Notes under the pieces: model-generated | Database searches by the model: none | Told to the model about the DNA's origin: nothing | The model's input: the letters and a program-made list of their open reading frames with translations, nothing else | Translations under genes and position numbers: made by a program | Assembly (NCBI RefSeq): GCF_036014115.1 | Contig: NZ_CP107913.1 | Span: 1,054,001-1,118,000, forward strand | From: Streptomyces sp. NBC_00448 | Lineage (GTDB): Bacteria; Actinomycetota; Actinomycetes; Streptomycetales; Streptomycetaceae | Length of the DNA: 64,000 nt | Reading direction: 5' to 3' | Shown: positions 7,997 to 16,953 of the stretch, piece after piece | Position numbering within the stretch: position 1 is the first letter of the stretch | Layout of the letters: each line of letters opens with the position of its first letter

Positions 7997-9555
7997 GCCC
8001 GCACCCCGCGGAGTACCCGCCCCCGTCGCCGACCGGGCCGGGCACGGCCGACGGTGACGGCGGGCGCGGGGCCGGGTCCGATCCGGCGCTCGGGGAGCCG
8101 TTGCGGCTGACCTGGGTGCAGCCGGAGGACCTGGTGGGGCACGAACTGCGGCAGGCCGAGCAGGACGGGCGCGACACGGCCGCGGTGCGCGGGCGCTGGC
8201 TGGCCGCCGGCGGTCACCTGGCGCCGGAGCGGGCCGGGGCTTCCCCCGGTCCCGTGCGCCCGGAGGTGCGGGCGCTCGCGCACGAGCTGCTGGACGAACT
8301 GGCCGGGCAGCGCTCGCCGTTGGCCGAGCAGGAGCCGACGGATCTGGCCGGGATTCACGCGGCCGCGGGCGCGCCGCCCGCCGTGGCGCGGGTCGAGCGG
8401 CCGCAGGAGCTGGCCGAGCGGCTGGAGGCGGGCTGGCTGGGCCGGGCCGCGGGGTGCGTGCTCGGCAAGCCCGTGGAGAAGCTGCCGCTCGACGGCATCC
8501 GGGCGATCGCCCGCTCGACCGGCAACTGGCCGGTGCGCGGCTACTTCACCGAGGTGGGCCTGGACCCGCAGGTCGCCGCCCGCTTCCCGTGGAACCGCCG
8601 CAGCCGCCCCACCTCGCTGGCCGAGAACATCGACGGGATGCCCGAGGACGACGACCTCAACTACCCGCTGCTGGCACTGATGTTGCTGGAGGCCCGCGGT
8701 CACGGCTTCCGCACCCGGGACGTGGCGCAGCTGTGGCTGGACGAGCTGCCCGCGGGCCGTACCTTCACCGCCGAGCGGGTCGCGTACCGGAACCTGCTGG
8801 CCGGGCTGGAGCCGCCGGAGACCGCCACCTGGCGCAATCCGTTCCGGGAGTGGATCGGCGCCCTGATCCGCGCGGACGTCTTCGGCTGGACCCGCCCGGG
8901 CGACCCGGCCGCGGCGGCGGACGAGGCGTGGCGCGACGCCGTGCTCAGCCACACCGCGAACGGCGTGTACGGGGCGATGTTCGCCGCCGCGGTGGTGGCG
9001 CGGGCGGCCGGTGGCGGCGCCGACGTGCACGCGTGCCTGGCGGCCGGGCTCCAGGTGGTGCCGCGCGGGTCGCGGCTGGCCGGCGCGGTCCGGCTCGGCA
9101 TCGACCTCGCCGGCGCCGAACCGTCGGGCAGCGCGGACGGCTTCGCCGTCGTCGTGGACGAGCTGCACCGGCGGTTCCACGACCACCACTGGGTGCATGT
9201 CCTGCCCAACGCGGCGCTGCTCGCGGCGGCCCTCACCCACGCCGACGGGGACTTCGCCGGGTCCATCTGCCGTGTGGTGTCGGGCGGTTGGGACACCGAC
9301 TCGAACGGTGCGACGGCCGGGTCCGTCACCGGGCTGCTGGCCGGTTCGGCGGCCGCGCTGCCCGGCGAGTGGACCGGCCCGCTGAAGAACCGGCTGGCCA
9401 GCACGGTCGGCGGGTTCGACGGCATCGGCTTCGACGCCCTCGCCCGTCGTACCGCCGCGCTGGCCGTGCTGCCGTCCGGCCCGAACCCGCGGGAGCACGA
9501 AGCGCCCGCGCGCCGCGCCCCCGCACAGGGCACCCCCGAGGAAGGCACCCGATGA
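7993..9555 (+). CDS. ADP-ribosylglycohydrolase-family protein (paralogue 4 of 4), N-terminally extended
   Basis: 520 residues. An N-terminal ~145-residue region contains LRLTWVQPEDLVGHELRQAEQDG and is not obviously part of the hydrolase fold. The ARH domain starts at LEAGWLGRAAGCVLGKPVEKL, with PEDDDLNY as first and GGWDTDSNGATAG as second metal cluster, so the catalytic residues are present. The D-T-D-S-N variant of the second cluster differs from paralogues 1 and 3 and suggests a different specificity. Its stop overlaps the ribokinase start by ATGA, a direct link between the hydrolases and a sugar kinase. Confidence 0.85.
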   Translation: MSPHPAEYPPPSPTGPGTADGDGGRGAGSDPALGEPLRLTWVQPEDLVGHELRQAEQDGRDTAAVRGRWLAAGGHLAPERAGASPGPVRPEVRALAHELLDELAGQRSPLAEQEPTDLAGIHAAAGAPPAVARVERPQELAERLEAGWLGRAAGCVLGKPVEKLPLDGIRAIARSTGNWPVRGYFTEVGLDPQVAARFPWNRRSRPTSLAENIDGMPEDDDLNYPLLALMLLEARGHGFRTRDVAQLWLDELPAGRTFTAERVAYRNLLAGLEPPETATWRNPFREWIGALIRADVFGWTRPGDPAAAADEAWRDAVLSHTANGVYGAMFAAAVVARAAGGGADVHACLAAGLQVVPRGSRLAGAVRLGIDLAGAEPSGSADGFAVVVDELHRRFHDHHWVHVLPNAALLAAALTHADGDFAGSICRVVSGGWDTDSNGATAGSVTGLLAGSAAALPGEWTGPLKNRLASTVGGFDGIGFDALARRTAALAVLPSGPNPREHEAPARRAPAQGTPEEGTR

Positions 9556-10559
9556 GCACCGATCCGACCGTTCCCCCGGCACCCTCCGCTCCCCCGGGGC
9601 GCCGCGGCGCCCCGCCGTCCGGGCGGGCCCGCATCGTGGTGCTGGGCAGCGCCAACATGGATCTGGCGGCGTACACCCGGGTGGCGCCGGCGCGCGGCGA
9701 GACCGTCACCGGCGAGGCGTTCCGCACCGTGGCCGGGGGCAAGGGCGCCAACCAGGCGATCGCGGCCGCGCGGGCCGGTGGCGAGGTGACGTTCGTCGGC
9801 GCGGTCGGCGACGACGAATTCGGACCGCGGCTGCGCGCCGCCCTCGACGGCGCGGGGGTCGGCACCGGCCCGCTGCGGACGGTGCCGGGCCCGAGCGGCA
9901 TCGCGCACATCGTGGTCGACGGCGAGGGCCACAACGCGATCGTGGTGGTGCCGGGTGCGAACGGCACGGTGACCTCCCTCGCCGACGGCGACGAGGACGT
10001 CATCGCGGCGGCCGGCGCGCTGCTGCTCCAGCTCGAACTGCCGCTGGACGGCGTGCTGGCGGGTGCGCGGGCCGCGCACCGGCACGGCGTCCGAACCGTC
10101 CTCACGCCGGCGCCGGCCCAGCCGCTGCCCGGGGAACTCCTCGCGGTGACCGACCTGTTGGTGCCCAACGAGCACGAGGCCGCCGCGCTCAGCGGCCACT
10201 CCGACCCGCGCGCCGCCGCCCGCGCGCTGCTCGACGCGGTGCCCGAGGTGGTGGTGACGCTCGGCGCGGCGGGCTGCCTGTACGCCGCCCACGGCCACGA
10301 GCCGCTGGTCGTACCGGCCCTGCCCGCGAAGGCGGTGGACACCACCGCGGCCGGCGACACCTTCGTGGGCGCCCTCGCGGTCGCGCTCGGCGAGGGCCGG
10401 CCGATGCCGGCGGCGCTGGAGTGGGCGACGGCCGCCTCCGCGCTGTCGGTGGAATGCGAGGGCGCGTCGTCCTCGATGCCGGAGCGCGCGGAGATCGACG
10501 CGCGGGCCGCCGGCGGTACGCCCGTATCGCGCCGGGCCGACCGCCCAAGTCACGGATGA
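9552..10559 (+). CDS. rbsK: Ribokinase-like PfkB-family sugar kinase
   Basis: 335 residues; after a Pro-rich N-terminus the PfkB fold starts at ARIVVLGSANMDL. Signature 1, GGKGANQA, lies at residues 62-69. Signature 2, DTTAAGDTF, carries the catalytic Asp269. GSANMD and the GGKGANQA spacing are typical of ribokinase rather than fructokinase or adenosine kinase. Expected reaction: D-ribose + ATP to ribose-5-phosphate in the cytosol. Coupled by ATGA to the fourth hydrolase, it would trap the sugar released by those enzymes (inference). About 150 bp without a gene follows. Confidence 0.88.
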   Translation: MSTDPTVPPAPSAPPGRRGAPPSGRARIVVLGSANMDLAAYTRVAPARGETVTGEAFRTVAGGKGANQAIAAARAGGEVTFVGAVGDDEFGPRLRAALDGAGVGTGPLRTVPGPSGIAHIVVDGEGHNAIVVVPGANGTVTSLADGDEDVIAAAGALLLQLELPLDGVLAGARAAHRHGVRTVLTPAPAQPLPGELLAVTDLLVPNEHEAAALSGHSDPRAAARALLDAVPEVVVTLGAAGCLYAAHGHEPLVVPALPAKAVDTTAAGDTFVGALAVALGEGRPMPAALEWATAASALSVECEGASSSMPERAEIDARAAGGTPVSRRADRPSHG

Positions 10560-10712
10560 GCGGCCGCAGATGACCGACCGACGACGACTGCCGACGAACA
10601 CCCCCGCTGATCGGGACGACACGACGACCGACGACGACCGGACGAGCGAGGACCGGCACCCCGGCGAATCCGCCGGACGCCGAAGCACGTGGAAGAAGCC
10701 GAGGTAGCTCCC

Positions 10713-12047
10713 ATGCACCACCCCAGTACCCGCAGTACCCGCCCCGACGACCGACTCCCCGCTTCCGCCGACGCGGTGACGGCCGCGGGCTCGGGCGACG
10801 GCACCGCCGTACCGCCGCCGCGCACCGAGCCGTCGCCCGAGGCTCCCCACACGCCGCCCGCCGGCGGCCCGTTGGAGGGCATGCGGGTGCTGGACCTGGC
10901 CACGCTCTTCGCCGGGCCGAGCGCCGCGACCCTCCTCGGCGACTTCGGCGCCGACGTCGTCAAGGTCGAACACCCGCGCAAGCCGGACCCCTCCCGCGGC
11001 CACGGCCCGAGCAAGGACGGCGTGGGCCTGTGGTGGAAGCACCTCGGCCGCAACAAGCGCAACATCACCCTCGACCTGTCGACGCCCGGCGGCCGGGACG
11101 TGCTGCTCAAGCTCGCCGCGTCCACCGACGTCATCATCGAGAACTTCCGGCCGGGCACGCTGGAGCGCTGGGGCCTGGGCTGGGAGGAGCTGTCGGCGGC
11201 GAACCCGCGGCTGGTGCTGGCGCGGGTGACGGCGTTCGGGCAGTTCGGCCCGTACTCCGCGCGGCCCGGCTTCGGCACGCTCGCCGAGGCGATGAGCGGG
11301 TTCGCGTCGGCGACCGGAGAGCCCGACGGCCCGCCCACGCTCCCGCCGTTCGGCCTCGCCGACTCCGTGGCCGCACTCGCCACCTCCTTCGCGGTGATGG
11401 CCGCGCTGGCCGGCCGGGACCGTACGGGCGCGGGGCAGGTGGTCGACATGGCCATCATCGAGCCGATGCTCGCGGTGCTGGGCCCGCAGCTCATCTGGTA
11501 CGACCAACTCGGCTACGTGCAGCCCCGGATGGGCAACCGCTCCACCAACAACGCGCCGCGCAACACCTATCGGACCGCTGACGGGGCGTGGCTGGCGGTG
11601 TCCTCCTCCGCGCAGTCGATCGCCGAGCGGGTGATGCGGCTGGTCGGGCGGCCGGAACTGGTCGAGGAGCCGTGGTTCGCCACCGGCACCGGGCGGGCCG
11701 CGCACGCCGACGAGATCGACACCGCGGTCGGCAGCTGGATAGCCGGGCACGACCGGGACGAGGTGGTCGCGGCCTTCGAGGAGGCGCAGGCCGCGGTCGC
11801 GCCGATCTACGACGTGCGGGACGTGATGACCGATCCGCAGTACGGCGCGCTGGGCACCGTGGCGTCCGTGGACGACGCGGAGTTGGGGCCGATGCGGATG
11901 CAGAACGTCCTGTTCCGGCTGTCGGGCACGCCCGGCGCGATCCGCTGGACCGGCCGCCCGCACGGCGCGGACACCGATGCCGTCCTCACCGAACTCGGCC
12001 TGGACGGACCGGAGATCGCCGCGCTGAGGGCGGAGGGCGCGCTGTGA
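10713..12047 (+). CDS. Class III (CaiB/BaiF, Frc-type) CoA-transferase
   Basis: 444 residues. Start set at ATG 10713 because GAGG lies eight bases upstream; an in-frame GTG 24 bases earlier is the alternative. The family signature runs from GMRVLDLATLFAGPSAATLLGDFGAD through KVEHPRKPDPSR. The catalytic Asp is expected at Asp245 in QVVDMAIIE, where the enzyme forms the aspartyl-CoA anhydride. It moves CoA between carboxylic acids; the acid is not determinable here. The GTG of the CoA-lyase gene overlaps its stop, so both act in one pathway, activation then C-C cleavage. Confidence 0.88.
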   Translation: MHHPSTRSTRPDDRLPASADAVTAAGSGDGTAVPPPRTEPSPEAPHTPPAGGPLEGMRVLDLATLFAGPSAATLLGDFGADVVKVEHPRKPDPSRGHGPSKDGVGLWWKHLGRNKRNITLDLSTPGGRDVLLKLAASTDVIIENFRPGTLERWGLGWEELSAANPRLVLARVTAFGQFGPYSARPGFGTLAEAMSGFASATGEPDGPPTLPPFGLADSVAALATSFAVMAALAGRDRTGAGQVVDMAIIEPMLAVLGPQLIWYDQLGYVQPRMGNRSTNNAPRNTYRTADGAWLAVSSSAQSIAERVMRLVGRPELVEEPWFATGTGRAAHADEIDTAVGSWIAGHDRDEVVAAFEEAQAAVAPIYDVRDVMTDPQYGALGTVASVDDAELGPMRMQNVLFRLSGTPGAIRWTGRPHGADTDAVLTELGLDGPEIAALRAEGAL

Positions 12048-13000
12048 GCGCCGGAACCCACGACACGACGGGCACCCCCACCGGGCCCGCCAGCACCGGA
12101 CCCGGTACCCCCACCGGGCCCGCCGCCACCGACCGCGCCGGTGCGGACGACGCCGTCCTGACCTGGCTCTACGCCCCGGGCGACCGTCCGGACGTGGTCG
12201 CGAAGGCGCTGCGTTCCGGCGCGGACGTCGTCCTGGTCGACCTGGAGGACGCGGTCGCCCCCGCCCGCAAGGAGTACGCGCGGGCCGCCACCGCCGAGTT
12301 GCTCGCCGAGCCGGTGCCGGGGCCCGCCCGGGTGCACGTACGGCTCAACGCCCTCGACGGCCCGCTGTTCGCGGCGGACCTCGCGGCGCTGGCCGGGCTG
12401 CCGGGCCTGGGCGGGCTGCGGCTGCCGAAGGTCGCCGGGCCGGGCGACATCGCGTCCGTGCTGCGGCTCCACCGCGAGCTGGCCGGGCCCGGCGCGGCCG
12501 TGCCCGGGCTCTACCCGCTGCTCGAATCGGCGCTCGGCCTGGAGAACGCCTTCGCCATCGCCACCGCCGATCCCGCGGTGCGCGGACTCGCGCTCGGCGA
12601 GGCGGACCTGCGCGCCGACCTCGGCGTGACCGAGGAGGACGCGCTCACCTGGCCCCGGGTGCGGACCGTCGTGGCGGCCCGCGCGGCCGGACTCGCCCCG
12701 CCCGCGCAGTCCGTCTACCCCGACGTGCGCGACCTCGACGGCCTCGACGCCTCCTGCCGTCGCGGCCGCGCCCTCGGGTTCCTCGGCCGCGCCGCCATCC
12801 ATCCCCGCCAGCTCCCCGTCATCGCGCGCGCCTATCTCCCCACCGCGGGCGAACTGGACGCCGCCCGCGAGACCGTGGCCGCGGCCGCCGCCTCGCCCGG
12901 TGCCCTGGCCCTGCCCGACGGCCGCTTCGTGGACCCCGCGGTGGTGGCCGGCGCCCGACGCGTCCTGACGCTTGCCGCCCGCGCGGAGGCGTACCTGTAG
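12044..13000 (+). CDS. CitE-like CoA-ester lyase (HpcH/HpaI aldolase superfamily)
   Basis: 318 residues, GTG start overlapping the previous stop (GTGA). After about 35 low-complexity residues the TIM-barrel begins with LYAPGDRPD. Conserved elements: VDLEDAVAP, LYPLLESALGLENA (metal-binding Glu), LALGEADLRADLG (metal-binding Asp), QSVYPDVRDLDG and GFLGRAAIHPRQL. These fit the CitE-like group that cleaves malyl-, citramalyl- or 3-hydroxyacyl-CoA esters. With the CoA-transferase it forms an activation/cleavage pair for a short hydroxy-acid. No hydratase or dehydrogenase is adjacent, so complete itaconate-type degradation is not encoded here. Confidence 0.87.
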   Translation: MSAGTHDTTGTPTGPASTGPGTPTGPAATDRAGADDAVLTWLYAPGDRPDVVAKALRSGADVVLVDLEDAVAPARKEYARAATAELLAEPVPGPARVHVRLNALDGPLFAADLAALAGLPGLGGLRLPKVAGPGDIASVLRLHRELAGPGAAVPGLYPLLESALGLENAFAIATADPAVRGLALGEADLRADLGVTEEDALTWPRVRTVVAARAAGLAPPAQSVYPDVRDLDGLDASCRRGRALGFLGRAAIHPRQLPVIARAYLPTAGELDAARETVAAAAASPGALALPDGRFVDPAVVAGARRVLTLAARAEAYL

Positions 13001-13077
13001 GTTCCGCTGGCGAAGAAGGGGTGCCGGGGTCGCGTCGAGACCCACCACGGGCGGGGGCGCCGGCGTCGTGCTCGCCG

Positions 13078-16000
13078 CTACTCGCGGTGAGCCGCGGCTT
13101 CGGCGGCCTTGGCGGCTGCCTCGGCTTCGTCCAACACCTCGAAGACGTAAGGAAGTTGCTCCTGCAGATGTCGGCTGAGCATCGCCACGGCAGCGTTCCG
13201 GGGAATCGGCTGCGATCCGACCCGGCGCGTCACCTCCTGCATCGCGGTGTACGCCTCGACGAAGTCGCGGAGGTGATCAGCGGGGTACGCGCGGACCAGC
13301 CCGCCCCAGATCTCCACCGCCGCCATCGACGGTTCCAGGGCCTCCTGCCAGCGGCCGTCCTCGCTCAGCAGGGCCACCGAGTCGGTCAGGAGCGAGGCGA
13401 TGAGCGGCTGGTACTTCGGCAGTTCCCGGTCGAGCCCGTACCAGAGGTCCAACGCGCGGCAGAGCGCGTCCGGGAGCGTCTCCAGGGAGTCGGACAGGGC
13501 CTGCCAGAGGCCGAGTTGGAGGGTGTGCTTGACCAGGCTGAGCTCCGCCTCGGCGCCGGCGAGCCCGATCCGCCGCCGGTGCTCCCCGATGCCGACCGCC
13601 TGCTGCAGGGCGGCGCACGCCTCGGCGGAACGTCCCAGCTGGTGGAGGATGTTGCCGAGGTTCACCAGCGAGGAGATGAGGCGGCCCTCGAAGTTGCGCG
13701 GGTCGCGGCGGGCCAGTAGCCGAAGCCCCTGCACCGAGTCCTCGGCGTACCGGAGGCCCTCCTGGTGCCGCCGCATGCCGACGAGCAGCGCCGCGAGGTT
13801 GGAACGCCAGACGGGGAGCAGGATCTCGTGGGAGAAGTCGGTGACGGCGAGCTGCTCGGAGAGTTCCACCGCCCGGCGCAGCGCGCGCCGGGCCTCGTCG
13901 AGGCGGCCCAGGTCCCAGAGCCGGTCGGACAGGTTGTTCAGGTTCCAGGCGAGTCTCGTCCTGGTGTGCCGGTCGGTCTCGCCCAGCCGCTCCAGCAGCT
14001 CCACCGACTCTCCGAGGGCGAGCAGCGCCTCCTCGTCGCGCCCGACGGCGGACAGGCAGGAACTCAGCGTGCTCACCGCGAGGGCGTGGGCGCGGTCGCG
14101 GCCGGGGTGGTTCCGGTCCAGGCGTTCGATGACCCGCAGCTGCTCCTGAGCCGCGGCCAGCGCCTCCTCCGCGCGGCCCGCGCCGCTGAACGTGCTGCTG
14201 AGAAGGTCCAGGGCGATGCCGAGGTCGTTCAGTGCGGTCGCCGAACCGTCCGCCGCCTGCCGCCGGGCGGCGGTCACGGAGTCCTCGGCGAGCTTCAGGG
14301 CCAGCCGGTCCAGACCGTCGTGGGCGTGGATCAGGACGATCCGGAGCCGGTTCAGCACCTCGACGCTGAGGCCGCCGGCCGGCATCGCGTCCAGCAGCGC
14401 CTGTTGCACGCCGGCGGTCCTGGCGGTGCGGCCCGCCCCGTGGTGCGCGGCGGCGGCCCGCGCCAGCACGGTCACCAGCTGCACCTGCTGGTCGGCGGAG
14501 GAGCGCGCCAGCAGGTCGGCCAGCGGGAGCGGCGGATCGAGGTCGAGCAGGGCGCGGGAGGCGTGGTACTCGCCGACCCGGTCGGGTTGCAGCGGGCCCC
14601 AGAACCGGTCCGGTCCCGCCGGGTAGAGGGTACGCAGCCAGGCCGCCACGACCGGTGCCCGCGCGGGCGGGATGCCGGGGAGCGCCCCGACGGCGGCGAC
14701 CGCCTCGGTCTCGTCTCTCGCCCCGCACAGCGCGGCGACGGCCACGGCCTGCTGGAGGACGGTCGGATCGAGCGGCCCGAGCCGTTCGGCGGCCCGCACC
14801 CAGTACCGCTGCTCGTGCCGCAGCAAGGTCGCCTCGGCGGGCTCCTCGGGCGCGGCCGGGACCGGCGCCGAGCCGTGCTGCAACAGGGCGGTGAGCGCGG
14901 CCATCTGTACGGTCAGCACCGACTCGTCGCCGTCCACGCCCAGTTGTCTCGGCACGCCCAGGGCCGGCGCCAGGGCCGGCCATCCGGCGGACGGGCGGCC
15001 GGGCAGGCCCGGTAACGCCTCCAGCAGATCGGCGAGGTCGCCGAGCGCGCCGCGGAACAGCGCGGTCATGGCGTCGGGCGGGCCGCCCGCACCGACCAGT
15101 GCGGCCAGTTCGATGGTCGGGGCCCTGGCCAGGATCTCGTCCGCGTGCGACGCGGTCAGCCCGTCGCTCTGCCAGGCGCCGCCGGTACGGGCGAGGAGCA
15201 GCAGCCGCGTACGGTGCCGGCAGCTCCGCAGCTGGTCGATGACCCGGCGCACCAGGCTCGGCCGGGCGTCCGCGTAGTCGATGACCAGCAGGAAGTCGAG
15301 GGCGGTCTCCAGGGACCTGAGTTCGGGCAGGGCGAGGTCGCTGTCCCGCAGTTCCGCCCGGAGGTGCCCGGTGATCCACCCCTCCGCCCGCAGGTCGTCG
15401 GCCAGTTGGCGGGCGAGGCGGGACTTGCCCTGCCCGCCGGGCCCGGTGACCACCCGTACCGAGAAGCCCTCGGCACCGACCTGGCACCAGTCCCGCAGCG
15501 CCCGCAACTCGTCCGCCCGCCCGCGGAAGGCCACCGCCTCGGCGTCGGCGCGCAGCAGCATCGCCGGCGAGCGCAGGTCCCGCTCGGGGGCGGCCGGATC
15601 GAGCAGGTCCACCGGCTCGGCGGCTTCCAACAGCGGCTGCCAGCCGCCGTGTTCGGCGAGCAACGCGGTGAAGCCGTTGTCCGCGAGCAGCAGCGAGGCG
15701 GGGGTGGCGGTCAGCCGGGTACCGCCCACGGCCTGCCGGTCCGCGCGGACCACCCCGCACAGCAGCCCGCTCTGGCGGCTCTCGGTGAGCAGCGCGGCAC
15801 CGGACATCCCGGACCAGCCGGCGCCGGTCCCGTCCCGTACCGGGATGGTCGCGTCCTTGCTGAAGACCTCGTAGCGACCGGCGAGCGAGCCGGTCCCCGG
15901 CATGATCTCGCCGCTGATCCGGCCGTCGAAGCGGTCGCCGCTGCTGGGGTCCTTCTCCATGCGGGGGAAGCCGGCGACGGCGACCGGGTGGGGGCGGGTG

Positions 16001-16410
16001 CCGATGATCCGGCCCCATCGTTGCGGCGGCCGGGTGCGTATGTCGGCCAGCGAGTCGGGCGGCTGCCAGCGCCGGCCGGCTCCCCCGACCGGCCCGGCTC
16101 CCCCGCCCGGCCCGGTCACTTCGGCCGGGCCATCTCCCCCGCCCGCCCCGTCGACTTCCACCTGGCCGTCGACTTCCACCAGCGCCGCGTCGACCCGGTC
16201 GTCGACGCGCCACCACCGAACCGCCGCCGGGAACTGCTCCGTTCCCGCATCCGGCCGGCAGACGGTCACCCGGACCGGCTCCGGCCCCATCGCCGCCTGG
16301 ACGACATGACCCGCCGTCAGCGCCAGCCGCGGCGCGACCAGGTAGCCGGACCCGAACGTCGTGCCGGTCTCCCGGTGGACCCGGATCTGCACCCGCCGGT
16401 CGAACTCCAT
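13078..16410 (-). CDS. Trypsin-like protease - STAND-type NTPase - TPR protein (predicted conflict effector)
   Basis: 1110 residues. Residues 1-250 form a trypsin-like peptidase with His35 (LTAGHVV), Asp74 (DDRVDAALVEV) and Ser203 (GMSGAAL), a complete triad. A P-loop NTPase follows, with Walker A GPGGQGKS at 323-330 and Walker B LDFLLVIDYADA near 371-382. From about 690 to 1090 there is a long array of helical TPR-like repeats with RAEEALAAAQEQL and RLDEARRALRRAVEL. There is no signal peptide. This architecture is known from predicted actinobacterial biological-conflict systems in which invader sensing by the repeats triggers NTP-dependent protease activation; that role here is inference. 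A Trypco2 gene lies 40 bp upstream on the same strand. Confidence 0.85.
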   Translation of the reverse strand: MEFDRRVQIRVHRETGTTFGSGYLVAPRLALTAGHVVQAAMGPEPVRVTVCRPDAGTEQFPAAVRWWRVDDRVDAALVEVDGQVEVDGAGGGDGPAEVTGPGGGAGPVGGAGRRWQPPDSLADIRTRPPQRWGRIIGTRPHPVAVAGFPRMEKDPSSGDRFDGRISGEIMPGTGSLAGRYEVFSKDATIPVRDGTGAGWSGMSGAALLTESRQSGLLCGVVRADRQAVGGTRLTATPASLLLADNGFTALLAEHGGWQPLLEAAEPVDLLDPAAPERDLRSPAMLLRADAEAVAFRGRADELRALRDWCQVGAEGFSVRVVTGPGGQGKSRLARQLADDLRAEGWITGHLRAELRDSDLALPELRSLETALDFLLVIDYADARPSLVRRVIDQLRSCRHRTRLLLLARTGGAWQSDGLTASHADEILARAPTIELAALVGAGGPPDAMTALFRGALGDLADLLEALPGLPGRPSAGWPALAPALGVPRQLGVDGDESVLTVQMAALTALLQHGSAPVPAAPEEPAEATLLRHEQRYWVRAAERLGPLDPTVLQQAVAVAALCGARDETEAVAAVGALPGIPPARAPVVAAWLRTLYPAGPDRFWGPLQPDRVGEYHASRALLDLDPPLPLADLLARSSADQQVQLVTVLARAAAAHHGAGRTARTAGVQQALLDAMPAGGLSVEVLNRLRIVLIHAHDGLDRLALKLAEDSVTAARRQAADGSATALNDLGIALDLLSSTFSGAGRAEEALAAAQEQLRVIERLDRNHPGRDRAHALAVSTLSSCLSAVGRDEEALLALGESVELLERLGETDRHTRTRLAWNLNNLSDRLWDLGRLDEARRALRRAVELSEQLAVTDFSHEILLPVWRSNLAALLVGMRRHQEGLRYAEDSVQGLRLLARRDPRNFEGRLISSLVNLGNILHQLGRSAEACAALQQAVGIGEHRRRIGLAGAEAELSLVKHTLQLGLWQALSDSLETLPDALCRALDLWYGLDRELPKYQPLIASLLTDSVALLSEDGRWQEALEPSMAAVEIWGGLVRAYPADHLRDFVEAYTAMQEVTRRVGSQPIPRNAAVAMLSRHLQEQLPYVFEVLDEAEAAAKAAEAAAHRE

Positions 16411-16450
16411 CCGGCCCCCTCCCGCCGTCCCGGACCGCTACCGGGCCGCC

Positions 16451-16765
16451 CTACTCCTCATCGGAGACGTTCACCGGGGCATGATCGGCTCCACGTGCGT
16501 CCAGCCGCACCGTGACCTTGTGGGTGGCCTGGCGCGTGCGCTCGGCGCCGCCGCCCACGCTGACCACCGCGAACCGCAGTCCGGCATCCGCTTTCCGGCT
16601 GCCGGTCAGCTCCATCCCGAGCTCCAGCGTGATCTCCCCGAGGGAGAGGTGGACCCCGTCGTCCCCGTCGGTCGCCACCCGCCGCTGCGCCTCGGCCACT
16701 TGACGGCGCAGCAGCGTGATCGCGTCGGCCAGGTCGAGCCAGTCGTCCCCGCTGCTGTTGCCCAC
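16451..16765 (-). CDS. Trypco2-type (trypsin-co-occurring) small protein
   Basis: 104 residues from a GTG start. The helical N-terminus WLDLADAITLLRRQVAEAQRR, the beta-rich core LSLGEITLELGMELT and the C-terminal HKVTVRLDARG...VNVSDEE match the Trypco2 domain I know from genes next to trypsin-NTPase proteins. These proteins are predicted accessory or signal-transducing partners of the protease module. It lies immediately upstream of the protease-NTPase gene with a 40-bp gap, probably one transcript. Its own upstream region 16766-16953 holds no gene; an AT-rich TATAGGAT-like patch on the minus strand around 16810-16817 could be a -10 element. Confidence 0.8.
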   Translation of the reverse strand: MGNSSGDDWLDLADAITLLRRQVAEAQRRVATDGDDGVHLSLGEITLELGMELTGSRKADAGLRFAVVSVGGGAERTRQATHKVTVRLDARGADHAPVNVSDEE

Positions 16766-16953
16766 GGGTCCCCCATGATCGCTCGGTCACCGGCACGCTC
16801 GATGGGACAATCCTATAGATCCACCTGAGTCGCGACGCGGCTCACGGGAAATCCACCCGGCGGTGATCGCGCGAAAATCCAGTGGAGCCGCGCCACCGTT
16901 CGCCGTCAGCGTGCTGCCGCCCCCGGACCGCTCAGCGCACTCCGCACGACCGT

